Part shown: positions 37,245-44,936 of the stretch, in pieces
Position numbering within the stretch: the first letter of the stretch is position 1
How the letters are laid out: every line of letters begins with the position of its first letter
NCBI RefSeq assembly: GCF_000416985.1
Contig: NZ_ATDL01000001.1
Coordinates: 62,001 to 126,000, forward strand
DNA: 64,000 nucleotides
Direction of reading: 5' to 3'
Origin: Sphingobacterium paucimobilis HER1398
GTDB lineage: Bacteria; Bacteroidota; Bacteroidia; Sphingobacteriales; Sphingobacteriaceae
Notes under the pieces: model-generated
The model's input: the letters and a program-made list of their open reading frames with translations, nothing else
Told to the model about the DNA's origin: nothing
Databases searched by the model: none
Made by a program: the position numbers and the translations under genes

Positions 37245-38156
37245 CTAATTTATTTTATCTCTAACTATTATCTCCCTACCTGGCATGGTATAGGGTAACA
37301 ATCCCGATTTCAAAACTATACGTTGCCCTCTATCCCCAGTCATAAAAGCTGAAAAACCGACTCCCAACCCCATATTTGGCTGGTAGTTCAAGACGAAAAT
37401 CTCTCGCTTCAAAGGGTATTCCCCTGTAGCTAAACTCGTTTGAGAAGGCTTGATAAATTTCCTCTCGCCCGACTCTTCGTTAACTACGCTCAAGATACGA
37501 ATTTTATCTTTTTCTGAAAAAGAACTTTTTAAAGATAAAAATTGATTGTAACTAATCAAACCTACTTTTCCTTTATTTTCGGCTATCTCTTTCAGAACTG
37601 CCTCAGCGCCTGCTCTTGCTTCTACATAGGTGTTAGCTGCCTTTTCCATCTTTCCTAATTCTTTAAAATAACGAAAGATACTCGAGTTTAGGTTATCAAA
37701 AACCAGCGAATAATCCTTTACATTATTACCCTTCATCAGTTCTAGAATGTCAGACACATTAACGCTCGTATCCACATCCGCTATATTCCCTACCAAAATA
37801 ATGCCATCATAAGCAACGCTATAAATTCTAGGTGTAAGAGACCTCGCTTTAAACCCGTTCTGCTCCTCTTCTGTCAGCTGCCTGGTCAATACCGCAAACG
37901 CCACATCTCCGTTCAGAAGACTGTTAACCACTTGCACTTCAGGATTGGCATGCTCTTCAATCTTAGCATTATAGTACGAACTCTCAAAAACTTCTTTCTG
38001 CTCCAAAAATAAAGGCAAGACAGTCTCGTCGACAGCAACTTGCAAGACTCCCGTCAGAATATCGTCTTTCTTCTCCTTTTTAGCATTAGAGCAGCCTGTC
38101 AAACCAAGAACGGTCACGCTTATCAACACTGAACAAAAAAACAGTCGTATATTCAT
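37245..38156 (-). CDS. PstS-like phosphate-type substrate-binding lipoprotein
   Basis: A 303-residue periplasmic binding protein. The N-terminus is a lipoprotein signal (SVTVLGLTGCSNAKKEKKD; lipobox Cys at about 22). The rest looks like the phosphate-binding PBP fold: VAVDETVLPLFLEQKEVFESSY, VAYDGIILVGN, FDNLNSSIFRYFKELG and REIFVLNYQPNMGLGVGFSAFMTGDRGQRIVLKSGLLP. The PstCAB permease is absent here, so uptake is not implied. Position in the Ton cluster suggests a sensing or assembly role (inference). The upstream region has a palindrome shared with fabD (38178-38193). Confidence 0.85.
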   Translation of the reverse strand: MNIRLFFCSVLISVTVLGLTGCSNAKKEKKDDILTGVLQVAVDETVLPLFLEQKEVFESSYYNAKIEEHANPEVQVVNSLLNGDVAFAVLTRQLTEEEQNGFKARSLTPRIYSVAYDGIILVGNIADVDTSVNVSDILELMKGNNVKDYSLVFDNLNSSIFRYFKELGKMEKAANTYVEARAGAEAVLKEIAENKGKVGLISYNQFLSLKSSFSEKDKIRILSVVNEESGERKFIKPSQTSLATGEYPLKREIFVLNYQPNMGLGVGFSAFMTGDRGQRIVLKSGLLPYTMPGREIIVRDKIN

Positions 38157-38177
38157 ATGTGTATAATTATTTCATGA

Positions 38178-38193
38178 TCCGTCATCTGGCGGA
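38178..38193 (-). promoter_or_regulatory. palindromic operator candidate upstream of the PstS-like gene
   Basis: TCCGTCA-TC-TGGCGGA, an inverted repeat with one mismatch, 22 bp before the start codon. It shares TGATCCGTCA and the adjacent GTATAATTATTT block with the fabD upstream region. A regulator is inferred, not identified. Confidence 0.4.
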
Positions 38194-38330
38194 TCGATTT
38201 GATTTTTTCTACCAGTATCTCGCCCCGGTTCGTCGGGATGGAATACGCACAAATTTTTGCACTTTACTGCCTATGAGTACTTCAATAAGATTCAAAGATT
38301 AACAGAACGATTAATCATTTGATGATTTTT

Positions 38331-38573
38331 TTAACGCAAAAAATTGTTTTGCCAGAGTCTAGCAAACCGCATAAAAGAATACACGATAAGTAAGCCGCCA
38401 AACATATTTTTATACGTCTTGTCGATTTCTAATGGAAACTCCTTCCAAAAGATAATTAATAGGCCCAAAATAAAGTAAAAGAGAAACATACATAGGCCTA
38501 AAATGGACAGAAATCGCTGTGTCGGCGATTTCTGTCTAAATTTATTGTTTCGTGAGTTGTTGTTCACAGGCAT
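38331..38573 (-). CDS. small two-helix membrane protein
   Basis: About 80 residues from the ATG at 38573, which overlaps the tonB stop as TAATG (translational coupling). A basic N-terminus (NNNSRNNKFRQKSPTQR) precedes a first transmembrane helix (FLSILGLCMFLFYFILGLLIIF). A second hydrophobic segment (FGGLLIVYSFMRFARLW) follows. The open frame reaches 38654, but that part overlaps tonB in another frame. I do not recognise the family; its coupling to tonB suggests an accessory role in the Ton complex. Confidence 0.65.
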   Translation of the reverse strand: MPVNNNSRNNKFRQKSPTQRFLSILGLCMFLFYFILGLLIIFWKEFPLEIDKTYKNMFGGLLIVYSFMRFARLWQNNFLR

Positions 38574-39454
38574 TACATATTTGTTAAGTCCAAACGAATA
38601 GGCAATGTATAAGCAACACGTACGGGGCGTCCGTTCTGAATACCTGGACTCCACTTCTTCGCTTTGGCCAACAATTTCTTAGCCGCATCTCCTGTGCCAT
38701 AGGACAAGTCACGCACTACTTTTATATCTGTCAAAGAGCCGTCTTTCTCCACAACGAATGAAACTTGAACAGTCCCTTTTACGCCTGCATCAATTGCCCC
38801 TGAAGGATACTGATAGTTGTCTCCAATCCACCTACGGAATGCAGCCATACCACCAGGTGGCTCTGGTTGGATCTCTACGGACTCGAAAATCTCTTCACCC
38901 GTACCTGTTCCACCTTCTACACCTTTAGTACTACCTGTAGCTGAACCAGCTACATCTTTAGTACCCCATTTACCTTCTGTCGTAATACTTCCACCCTTCA
39001 TGCCTTTCATTGCAACAGGGCCGATAAGTTTTTTCTTATCTGTAGCTTCCTCTGCAGTTGCTACTTCCTCCTGTACAGCCTTCTCTTTAGGAACAGGCTT
39101 AATCTCAGGTAGAGCTACGACATCCAATGCTGGTTTAGATTCCGCAATTTTAGGAGCTTCCTCTTGCACAGGTGGCTTTTCTTCTTCTTCAGGAAGTTTC
39201 TCTGCCAAATCCTCTAAAGTAACTTCTTCCGTAAAAGCAATTTCCTCTTTAGGAGCCTCCTTACCCGAGAAAAGCTTTAGATTCATTGCCGAAGGAATAC
39301 TGAAAACAGCAACAACTGCCGTTACAATCAGTAACGCGGTGTTGGTCGCTTTCGGTCCCAGCTTACGAAGCTCGTAAGCTCCGTAGGCCTTGTTCCTGTT
39401 CTCGAAGACAACATCAAGCCACTCCTTTCTAAATATATTTAATTTTTCAAACAT
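38573..39454 (-). CDS. tonB: energy transducer TonB
   Basis: Spans the periplasm to couple the ExbB/ExbD motor to outer-membrane receptors (293 residues). A cytoplasmic stretch (RNKAYGAYELRKLGPK) precedes a single transmembrane anchor (ATNTALLIVTAVVAVFSIPSA, about residues 35-55). It continues with a Glu/Pro/Lys-rich linker (residues ~65-140) and a Gly/Thr-rich stretch, and ends in a C-terminal TonB domain (PPGGMAAFRRWIGDNYQYPSGAIDAGVKGTVQVSFVVEKDGSLTDIKVVRDL). It lies 34 bp after the second exbD. Confidence 0.95.
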   Translation of the reverse strand: MFEKLNIFRKEWLDVVFENRNKAYGAYELRKLGPKATNTALLIVTAVVAVFSIPSAMNLKLFSGKEAPKEEIAFTEEVTLEDLAEKLPEEEEKPPVQEEAPKIAESKPALDVVALPEIKPVPKEKAVQEEVATAEEATDKKKLIGPVAMKGMKGGSITTEGKWGTKDVAGSATGSTKGVEGGTGTGEEIFESVEIQPEPPGGMAAFRRWIGDNYQYPSGAIDAGVKGTVQVSFVVEKDGSLTDIKVVRDLSYGTGDAAKKLLAKAKKWSPGIQNGRPVRVAYTLPIRLDLTNM

Positions 39455-39488
39455 ATTAATTCTGTTTTATGATAACTATATGTGGCGA

Positions 39489-40040
39489 CTAGTCGTTATA
39501 TAAGTTATCTTTTTTCAATAGCTCAACTTCATCGTTCATGATACGGTTAGATATCATATAACGTTTAACATCTACGATCTTCATCTCGTCCAACGCATCT
39601 ACGATATTTCTAGTTACTGATTTTTCACTAGGACGTATCACTACAATCATATCTTTACCACCTGCCTGCTGAGGAACTGTTTGTTTCATCTTAATAAGTA
39701 CGGCACGTAGACCATCTTTACTATAATCAACAACTGTCGGTCCTTGAAGCGGCTTTTTGACATCACCCTGATACCAGATAAGCTTGTCATCAGAACCCAA
39801 TACTAAAGTCACACTACGATGCTCATCCACATCTACATCTGTCTGTTTATCGGTCTCGACATTTTTATCAGGCATAGCGACATCCATCGCTTGAGGCTTA
39901 TTCAAGGAAGTGGTCAACATAAAGAACGTAATCAGTAAGAACGCCAAGTCAACCATGGCTGTAAGATCGACCTTACCACCATCTTTCTTGGTTCTCCCTT
40001 TTTTACTTTTCTTACCAGAGTCTTGATTTAATTCTGCCAT
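39489..40040 (-). CDS. exbD: ExbD/TolR-type biopolymer transport protein (second copy)
   Basis: Proton-motive-force motor subunit, 183 residues. One N-terminal transmembrane helix with the essential Asp (DLTAMVDLAFLLITFFMLTTS), then a periplasmic domain (VIRPSEKSVTRNIVDALDEMKIVDVKRYMIS). It sits 15 bp after the first exbD. Two tandem ExbD proteins per ExbB are usual in Bacteroidota, where hetero-pairing has been suggested. A Lys/Gly-rich cytoplasmic tail (GKKSKKGRTKKDGGK) precedes the helix. Confidence 0.93.
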   Translation of the reverse strand: MAELNQDSGKKSKKGRTKKDGGKVDLTAMVDLAFLLITFFMLTTSLNKPQAMDVAMPDKNVETDKQTDVDVDEHRSVTLVLGSDDKLIWYQGDVKKPLQGPTVVDYSKDGLRAVLIKMKQTVPQQAGGKDMIVVIRPSEKSVTRNIVDALDEMKIVDVKRYMISNRIMNDEVELLKKDNLYND

Positions 40041-40055
40041 TTGTTTCTATTCTAT

Positions 40056-40712
40056 TTAATCAGCTTTAAGACCAGTTACGAAACTGAACTTGTTTTGCTT
40101 CTGATTACGTAATGTTTCAATTATTAAATTCAAACTAGGAAACTTCTCATCAGCATCTGCCTTGATTGCTACGGTCATTAGCTCAATATCATCCGGATCG
40201 CCACCACTTTCAATAGCTTTATCTCTCAATATTTTTGCTGATGCCAATCTAGCCTGTTTTACCCATGATGACAATTCATTTGATGCATTTGTCGTCGAAT
40301 CTACAGGGATACCTTTTTGCTTATCTGCCGTTCTATCGCCTGATTCTGCAGCCAACAATGTTTTCATTGTTTTCATTGACACCCCAAAATCTTCCATCGA
40401 TTTGAATTTACCGTATTCCTCTGGTGTAAATTCAATGCCATACAACGCACCCATTTGCTGTAACGCTTGTACGCGTACGTTTTGGTCTGACATATGAAAG
40501 AAGACTTTCCCTTCATCACCTACTGTGATCATCGCTACGTTTCCATCAGGCAATTTTGCTTCCGAATACGAGTGTGGTGCGTCAACTATCAGTGACTCTT
40601 GTTGTCTTGCGGTTGCTGTAAGAACGAAGAACGTAAGAAGCAAGAAAGATACGTCACACATCGCCGTCATATCGATCGATGTACTGGCTCTTTTTACTTT
40701 TGCTTTACCCAT
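40056..40712 (-). CDS. exbD: ExbD/TolR-type biopolymer transport protein (first copy)
   Basis: Motor subunit, 218 residues, longer than typical ExbD (~140). The transmembrane helix carries the conserved Asp (SIDMTAMCDVSFLLLTFFVLTATA). The periplasmic part has an insertion (about residues 85-150, GIEFTPEEYGKFKSMEDFGVSMKTMKTLL ... NASNELSSWVKQARLASAKI) before the usual core (TVAIKADADEKFPSLNLIIETLRNQ). It lies between exbB (95-bp gap) and the second exbD. Confidence 0.92.
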   Translation of the reverse strand: MGKAKVKRASTSIDMTAMCDVSFLLLTFFVLTATARQQESLIVDAPHSYSEAKLPDGNVAMITVGDEGKVFFHMSDQNVRVQALQQMGALYGIEFTPEEYGKFKSMEDFGVSMKTMKTLLAAESGDRTADKQKGIPVDSTTNASNELSSWVKQARLASAKILRDKAIESGGDPDDIELMTVAIKADADEKFPSLNLIIETLRNQKQNKFSFVTGLKAD

Positions 40713-40807
40713 TTTCTTTAATCTTTTTTAATTAACAACTCTTCTTTACTTAATGATGCTTACATATTTCAATTTCCATAAAAAAATTGAAATTTACTCA
40801 AAGCATC

Positions 40808-41638
40808 TTATTTGTGGTTAGCCGCGTACGTTTGTACGATAGAGAAACCAGCCTCGTCGATAGAGTAAGTTAATTTGTCGATTTTTGCAGTCAAGATGTT
40901 GTACATTACAATCGCAAATGTAGATGTAGCGATACCTGTAGCTGTATTGATAAGGGCCTCGGAAATACCGTTTGCTAATTTAGCTGAATCCGGAGCACCA
41001 CCTGTTGCCAACGCCGAGAAGGCCTTGATCATACCTGTTACCGTTCCCAATAGACCAGTCAATGTACCGATAGAAACCAACGTAGCCAATACGTTTAAGT
41101 TTTTCTCCAACATAGGCATTTCTAATGCTGTAGTCTCTTCAATTTCTTTTTGGATAGCCAAAGCCGATTTTTCTGAATCCAAGCCTGGGTTAGCTTCAAC
41201 ATCTTTGTATTTTAACAAGCCTGCTTTGATCACGTTAGCAACTGATCCTTTTTGTTTGTCACACTCTGCGATAGCTGTATCGATACTTCCTGTTTTTAAT
41301 AAGGACTGTACTTTTCTTACAAAGTTACCTACATTACCAGTACCTGAAGCTTTTCCGATAACGATAAAACGCTCAATAGCGAATACCCATACCATTAAAA
41401 ATAATCCCAATAGAACAGGAACTACATAACCAGCATGATAAACCATACCACCATAGTTACCTGGAAGTGGTTGATTTTCCTGTTTTCCATCAATAAAGTT
41501 TGACGGATTACCCATCACATATTCCCAAATCAAATAACCAATGATAAAACAAATAACGATAGATAAGCTCGCAAATAAGTTACCTGAATTGCCACTCTCT
41601 TGTTTTGCTGGGCTAGTAGTTTTTGGTGCGTTTGCCAT
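40808..41638 (-). CDS. exbB: MotA/TolQ/ExbB proton-channel protein
   Basis: The pentameric channel subunit of the Ton motor, 276 residues with three transmembrane helices (about residues 26-46, 78-100 and in ALATLVSIGTLTGLLGTVTGMIKAFSAL). The conserved core LPMLEKNL-like MLEKNLNVLATLVSIGTLTGLLGTVTGM and ISEALINTATGIATSTFAIVMYNILTAKI are present. It is the first gene of the operon, with a canonical promoter (41733-41762) and a perfect inverted repeat at the expected transcription start. Confidence 0.94.
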   Translation of the reverse strand: MANAPKTTSPAKQESGNSGNLFASLSIVICFIIGYLIWEYVMGNPSNFIDGKQENQPLPGNYGGMVYHAGYVVPVLLGLFLMVWVFAIERFIVIGKASGTGNVGNFVRKVQSLLKTGSIDTAIAECDKQKGSVANVIKAGLLKYKDVEANPGLDSEKSALAIQKEIEETTALEMPMLEKNLNVLATLVSIGTLTGLLGTVTGMIKAFSALATGGAPDSAKLANGISEALINTATGIATSTFAIVMYNILTAKIDKLTYSIDEAGFSIVQTYAANHK

Positions 41639-41714
41639 TTTTACTAAATTTTAGATTTTACTGTTGTTTAATTATTTATGTTTAATTCAATTTTCTGCAA
41701 TACTTGCCGCTTCA

Positions 41715-41732
41715 TTTTGACGTCTGTCAAAA
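41715..41732. promoter_or_regulatory. inverted repeat at the exbB transcription start
   Basis: TTTTGAC-GTCT-GTCAAAA, a perfect 7-bp inverted repeat with a 4-nt spacer, lying directly after the -7 box on the minus strand. It could be an operator or a 5' hairpin. Confidence 0.5.
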
Positions 41733-41762
41733 CAAATATACTATTTTGTTACAAAAGTCAAA
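41733..41762 (-). promoter_or_regulatory. promoter of the exbB-exbD-exbD-tonB operon
   Basis: Minus-strand TTTG (41759-41762), 18-nt spacer, TATATTTG (41733-41740). Both boxes match the Bacteroidota consensus exactly. The 5' leader is about 90 nt. Confidence 0.8.
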
Positions 41763-42038
41763 TTTTTTAGCATTTAATTTTATACTCTTTTTAATGTGCT
41801 TGACGGATGAGCATCAGCGGCAATCATATCCTCAATACACATATAAATTAAATGTTTCCATCTTGTGAATATTATGCAATAAAAACTATTTTTTTTTTGA
41901 TATGCAAATTAATAAATAGTTAACTGAAAAAAATAAGTAAGCTATCACTTACTTTACTTGTTCCAACATATTTGCGTGTTACTGCATTTTAAGCTCCTAA
42001 GCTCCTTGTAGTAACGCATTTATAAAGCAAAAATTGCC

Positions 42039-42386
42039 CTACCCACCAACCTGTTTGACAGAATAGCCACCAGAGATCAGTATATCAAAAACTTTCTGCT
42101 TAAAATCTCCTTGTATCAAAATTTCGCCCTCTTTGGCAGATCCCCCCACCCCACATTTCTGCTTTAACAATTTAGCGAGTTCCTGTAAATCGCTGTCTTT
42201 CCCGACAAAACCTTCTACAACAGTGACGACTTTCCCTTTACGGGATTTACGGTCCAAAAGGACCTTCAACCTTTGCTTCTCATTCGGTAGCGTGTCTGTT
42301 TCTAAATTCAGACCCTCCTCATAACTAAAGGAGCTATCCGTCGAATAGACAATACCTTCGTAACGCTGTTTTTTTTGCTTTGACAT
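42039..42386 (-). CDS. SUI1/YciH translation initiation factor homologue
   Basis: A 115-residue protein of the eIF1/SUI1 fold; in bacteria YciH can discriminate start sites on some mRNAs. Features: a charged N-terminus, RLKVLLDRKSRKGKVVTVVEGFVGKDSDLQELAKLLKQKCGVGGSAKEGEILIQGDFKQKVFDILISGGYSVKQVGG. This includes the basic loop RKGKVVTVVEGF and the CGVGGSAK core signature. It is a single gene on the minus strand, 66 bp from the lipid kinase gene. Confidence 0.93.
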   Translation of the reverse strand: MSKQKKQRYEGIVYSTDSSFSYEEGLNLETDTLPNEKQRLKVLLDRKSRKGKVVTVVEGFVGKDSDLQELAKLLKQKCGVGGSAKEGEILIQGDFKQKVFDILISGGYSVKQVGG

Positions 42387-42452
42387 TTTTATTTAAAAGT
42401 TATAGAAGTTATAAAAGTGGTTTTACAGCTTCGCGATCTTGCTCCTCCTTTA

Positions 42453-43331
42453 TTAACATATTATTTTCAATGAACTCGGTTTTACTTCTATCTGTAAATT
42501 GCCAGGGAGCGCTAATGGTTCGCCATCCACATGCACTGGTCCTGCATCATCGCGCTCAATCAATATATTTCTACCCGGAATAATCTCAACATACTCAGAC
42601 TGGTCTGCCGAGCGGTTGAAAAGGTGATATACCATCATAGGCAGGATATAGAGAGGAAACTTATGCACGATACATACGTCCAGCACACCATCGTTGACAG
42701 ATGCATTAGGGGCGATATAGGCATTATTCCCATATTGAGGAGAGTTTGCAACAGATATCATAAATGCTTCACGCTCGTATTTTTTCCCGTCGATTGTCAA
42801 ACTATAATGGCAGGGCTTGTATTTACTCAATACATTGATCACAGATCTCAAATACCCAATAGGACCTCGTATAGAGTCATTAGCAAAGCGGTCACTCACC
42901 GAAGCATCAAACCCAAGCCCAGCAATATTGAAAAAAGGCTTACCATTCACCGTCCCGCAATCGACATCCGTTGTTTCGAATCGATTCAGCCGGCGAATAG
43001 CTGCAGTCTCATTCATAGGAATCCCCAGGTATAGCGCCAAACCATTCCCAGAGCCCTCCGGAATAATTCCCAAAGGAATTCCTGAACCTACCAATGCTGC
43101 CCCCAATTCGTTGATCGTCCCATCCCCCCCCACAGCAATGACCGCATCGTATTTGTCTTCTATTGCCTTTTTACCCAATTCATAAGCATGATTGGGCTTT
43201 GTCGTCTGTTGAAAAGTTGGATTAAACTTCTTTAAATCAAGAACTTCCAAAACCTTCTTATTGAAGGCCGTTTTCTTTTTCCCCCCCGAAATAGGGTTTA
43301 TCACAAAAAGTATCTTTTTTTGATCTTCCAT
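42453..43331 (-). CDS. diacylglycerol/lipid kinase family protein
   Basis: Lipid kinase of the DagK/YegS family, phosphorylating a lipid such as diacylglycerol at the inner face of the membrane. From MEDQKKILFVINPISGGKKK (start 43331; 43340 is an alternative, the frame opens to 43376), the ATP-binding motif is VGGDGTINELGAALVGSGIPLGIIPEGSGNGLA. The second domain shows NIAGLGFDASVSDRF and YGNNAYIAPNASVNDGVLDV. It is divergent from metK; the shared 300-bp region holds the metK promoter and leader. Confidence 0.9.
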   Translation of the reverse strand: MEDQKKILFVINPISGGKKKTAFNKKVLEVLDLKKFNPTFQQTTKPNHAYELGKKAIEDKYDAVIAVGGDGTINELGAALVGSGIPLGIIPEGSGNGLALYLGIPMNETAAIRRLNRFETTDVDCGTVNGKPFFNIAGLGFDASVSDRFANDSIRGPIGYLRSVINVLSKYKPCHYSLTIDGKKYEREAFMISVANSPQYGNNAYIAPNASVNDGVLDVCIVHKFPLYILPMMVYHLFNRSADQSEYVEIIPGRNILIERDDAGPVHVDGEPLALPGNLQIEVKPSSLKIIC

Positions 43332-43437
43332 AAAATGCATACTGTCACGTCTGTAAAGATATAGATTACATTGCAATTAATAATCGTCCAAATCTTGGAA
43401 TAACTAAAATTAGCTTTTAATAGTTATAAAAGAGTTG

Positions 43438-43445
43438 TAGCTTTG
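43438..43445 (+). promoter_or_regulatory. -7 promoter box of metK
   Basis: TAGCTTTG, an exact TAnnTTTG. The predicted start near 43450 is about 10 nt before the riboswitch-like structure at 43459. No clear TTG -33 element. Confidence 0.55.
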
Positions 43446-43458
43446 TCCCGTCAAAAAA

Positions 43459-43530
43459 GGTGGACTGATTTGCATTTTACTTGAACAGTAAAAAGGGAGA
43501 TTGCAACCACAGAAAAAAAGTGCTAAAACC
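43459..43530 (+). ncRNA. SAM-II-like riboswitch candidate in the metK leader
   Basis: The order of elements follows the SAM-II (metX-type) consensus. A P1 strand GGTGG comes first, then CTGATTT, an enlarged loop, TTGCAA, P1' CCAC, an A-rich linker, and GTGCTAAAACC (compare GCUAAAAAGG). The enlarged loop holds a 7-bp hairpin (TTTTACT, 43475-43481, with AGTAAAA, 43487-43493). Its position directly upstream of SAM synthetase fits negative feedback. SAM-I also has GCAACC and GTGCTAA, but its P3 hairpin between them is absent here. Fold not computed. Confidence 0.68.
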
Positions 43531-43557
43531 ATTCATTTACTCGTTTTTCACTTCTAC

Positions 43558-43592
43558 CTGTATTGCTTTTTTCTAACTAAGGTACAATACAG
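43558..43592 (+). promoter_or_regulatory. second hairpin in the metK leader, possible expression platform
   Basis: CTGTATTG (43558-43565) pairs perfectly with CAATACAG (43585-43592) across a 19-nt loop. It is about 40 nt before the ATG. No T-run follows, so it is not a terminator; a role in translation control or mRNA stability is inferred. Confidence 0.45.
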
Positions 43593-43632
43593 TTCCCACA
43601 AGGTAATATTATACAAAAACAACTATTGTAAT

Positions 43633-44886
43633 ATGGCATATTTATTCACATCCGAATCGGTATCGGAAGGCCATCCAGACAAAATTGCGGATCAAATATC
43701 TGATGCATTAATTGATAACTTTCTAGCGTGGGACGAAGATGCCCGCGTGGCTATCGAAACTTTGGTCACTACAGGTCAAGTCGTATTAGCCGGTGAAGTG
43801 AAATCTAAGATATATTTGGATGTTCAGAAAATAACACGAGCAGTCATTGAAAAGATCGGCTATACGAAATCGGCATACATGTTCGAAGCGAACTCATGCG
43901 GTGTATTATCAGCCATTCACGAGCAATCTGCTGATATCAATCAGGGAGTAGACCGTAAAACGAGGCAAGAACAAGGCGCAGGAGATCAAGGGATCATGTT
44001 TGGTTATGCAAACAATGAGACCGATAACTATATGCCATTAGCGCTGGATTTATCCCATCGCTTACTTTATGAATTAGCCGCTTTACGTCGCGAAAACAAA
44101 GAAATCTCTTATTTACGCCCCGACGCCAAATCGCAAGTTACCTTAGAATATAGCGACGACCATAAACCCTTGCGTATCGACACCATTGTAATCTCTACAC
44201 AGCATGATGATTTTGACAACGAAGATACTATGCTTGCAAAAATTACAGAAGACATCAAAAACATTTTGATTCCTCGGGTCAAAGCACAGTTGAAACCGGA
44301 GCTACAAGCATTATTCAACGATAATATAAAATTCCATGTCAATCCTACGGGTAAGTTTGTAATCGGTGGTCCACATGGAGATACCGGATTGACAGGGCGT
44401 AAAATCATCGTGGATACCTATGGTGGTAAGGGAGCACATGGTGGTGGAGCTTTTTCAGGAAAAGATCCTTCAAAAGTAGACCGTTCGGCGGCCTATGCAA
44501 CACGGCATATTGCCAAAAACCTAGTAGCTGCTGGTGTTGCAGACGAAATACTAGTTCAGATTTCGTACGCTATCGGTGTAAAAGATCCTATGGGAATCTA
44601 CGTAAATACATACGGAACAAGTAAGGTGAAATTCTCAGATTCTGAAATTGCAACGAAAATTTCTGAAATTTTCGACATGACACCATACGGTATCGAAACA
44701 CGCCTGGGGCTGCGCAATCCTATATATTCCGAAACTGCAGCTTATGGACATATGGGACGGACACCAAAGACCGTCACGAAAACATTTGAAAGTTCTAATG
44801 GCGAAACCAAAACGGTGGAAGTAGAGCTGTTTACTTGGGAAAAACTTGACTACGTGGATAAAGTCAAAACGGCTTTCGGAATTTAA
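43633..44886 (+). CDS. metK: S-adenosylmethionine synthetase
   Basis: Makes SAM from methionine and ATP. The 417 residues begin at [28 protein letters not shown] (the GHPDK ATP/Mg motif). The other signatures are [25 protein letters not shown], and [44 protein letters not shown] (methionine and phosphate binding). The frame is open to 43501, but that upstream part is the riboswitch leader. The C-terminus is slightly longer than in E. coli MetK (about 384). It ends in a strong terminator. Confidence 0.97.
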   Translation: MAYLFTSESVSEGHPDKIADQISDALIDNFLAWDEDARVAIETLVTTGQVVLAGEVKSKIYLDVQKITRAVIEKIGYTKSAYMFEANSCGVLSAIHEQSADINQGVDRKTRQEQGAGDQGIMFGYANNETDNYMPLALDLSHRLLYELAALRRENKEISYLRPDAKSQVTLEYSDDHKPLRIDTIVISTQHDDFDNEDTMLAKITEDIKNILIPRVKAQLKPELQALFNDNIKFHVNPTGKFVIGGPHGDTGLTGRKIIVDTYGGKGAHGGGAFSGKDPSKVDRSAAYATRHIAKNLVAAGVADEILVQISYAIGVKDPMGIYVNTYGTSKVKFSDSEIATKISEIFDMTPYGIETRLGLRNPIYSETAAYGHMGRTPKTVTKTFESSNGETKTVEVELFTWEKLDYVDKVKTAFGI

Positions 44887-44900
44887 ACTGTAAGCATACA

Positions 44901-44935
44901 AAACAGCACTCGAAAAATTGAGTGCTGTTTTTTTT
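44901..44935 (+). terminator. terminator of metK
   Basis: An 11-bp stem (AAACAGCACTC with GAGTGCTGTTT), an 8-nt loop and a run of eight T's, 14 bp after the metK stop. Confidence 0.93.
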
Positions 44936-44936
44936 C

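Larger units (their letters stand above)
41639..42038. other. 400-bp intergenic region upstream of exbB
   Basis: Contains the exbB promoter, a perfect inverted repeat (41715-41732) and an A+T-rich leader. Further away lie a half-site TGACGGA (41810-41816), a hairpin AAGTAA/TTACTT near 41934-41952, and an imperfect one joining about 41973 to 42018, possibly ending the SUI1 transcript. No gene is seen. Confidence 0.55.

Noticed and set aside
43459-43530. SAM-I (S-box) riboswitch
   Set aside because: GCAACC and GTGCTAA are present, but the P3 hairpin between them and the GGACTGGC part of the core are missing; SAM-II order fits better.
43501-43632. N-terminal extension of metK from TTG 43501
   Set aside because: The extra 44 codons read as unrelated sequence and coincide with the riboswitch-like leader; the normal MetK start is at 43633.
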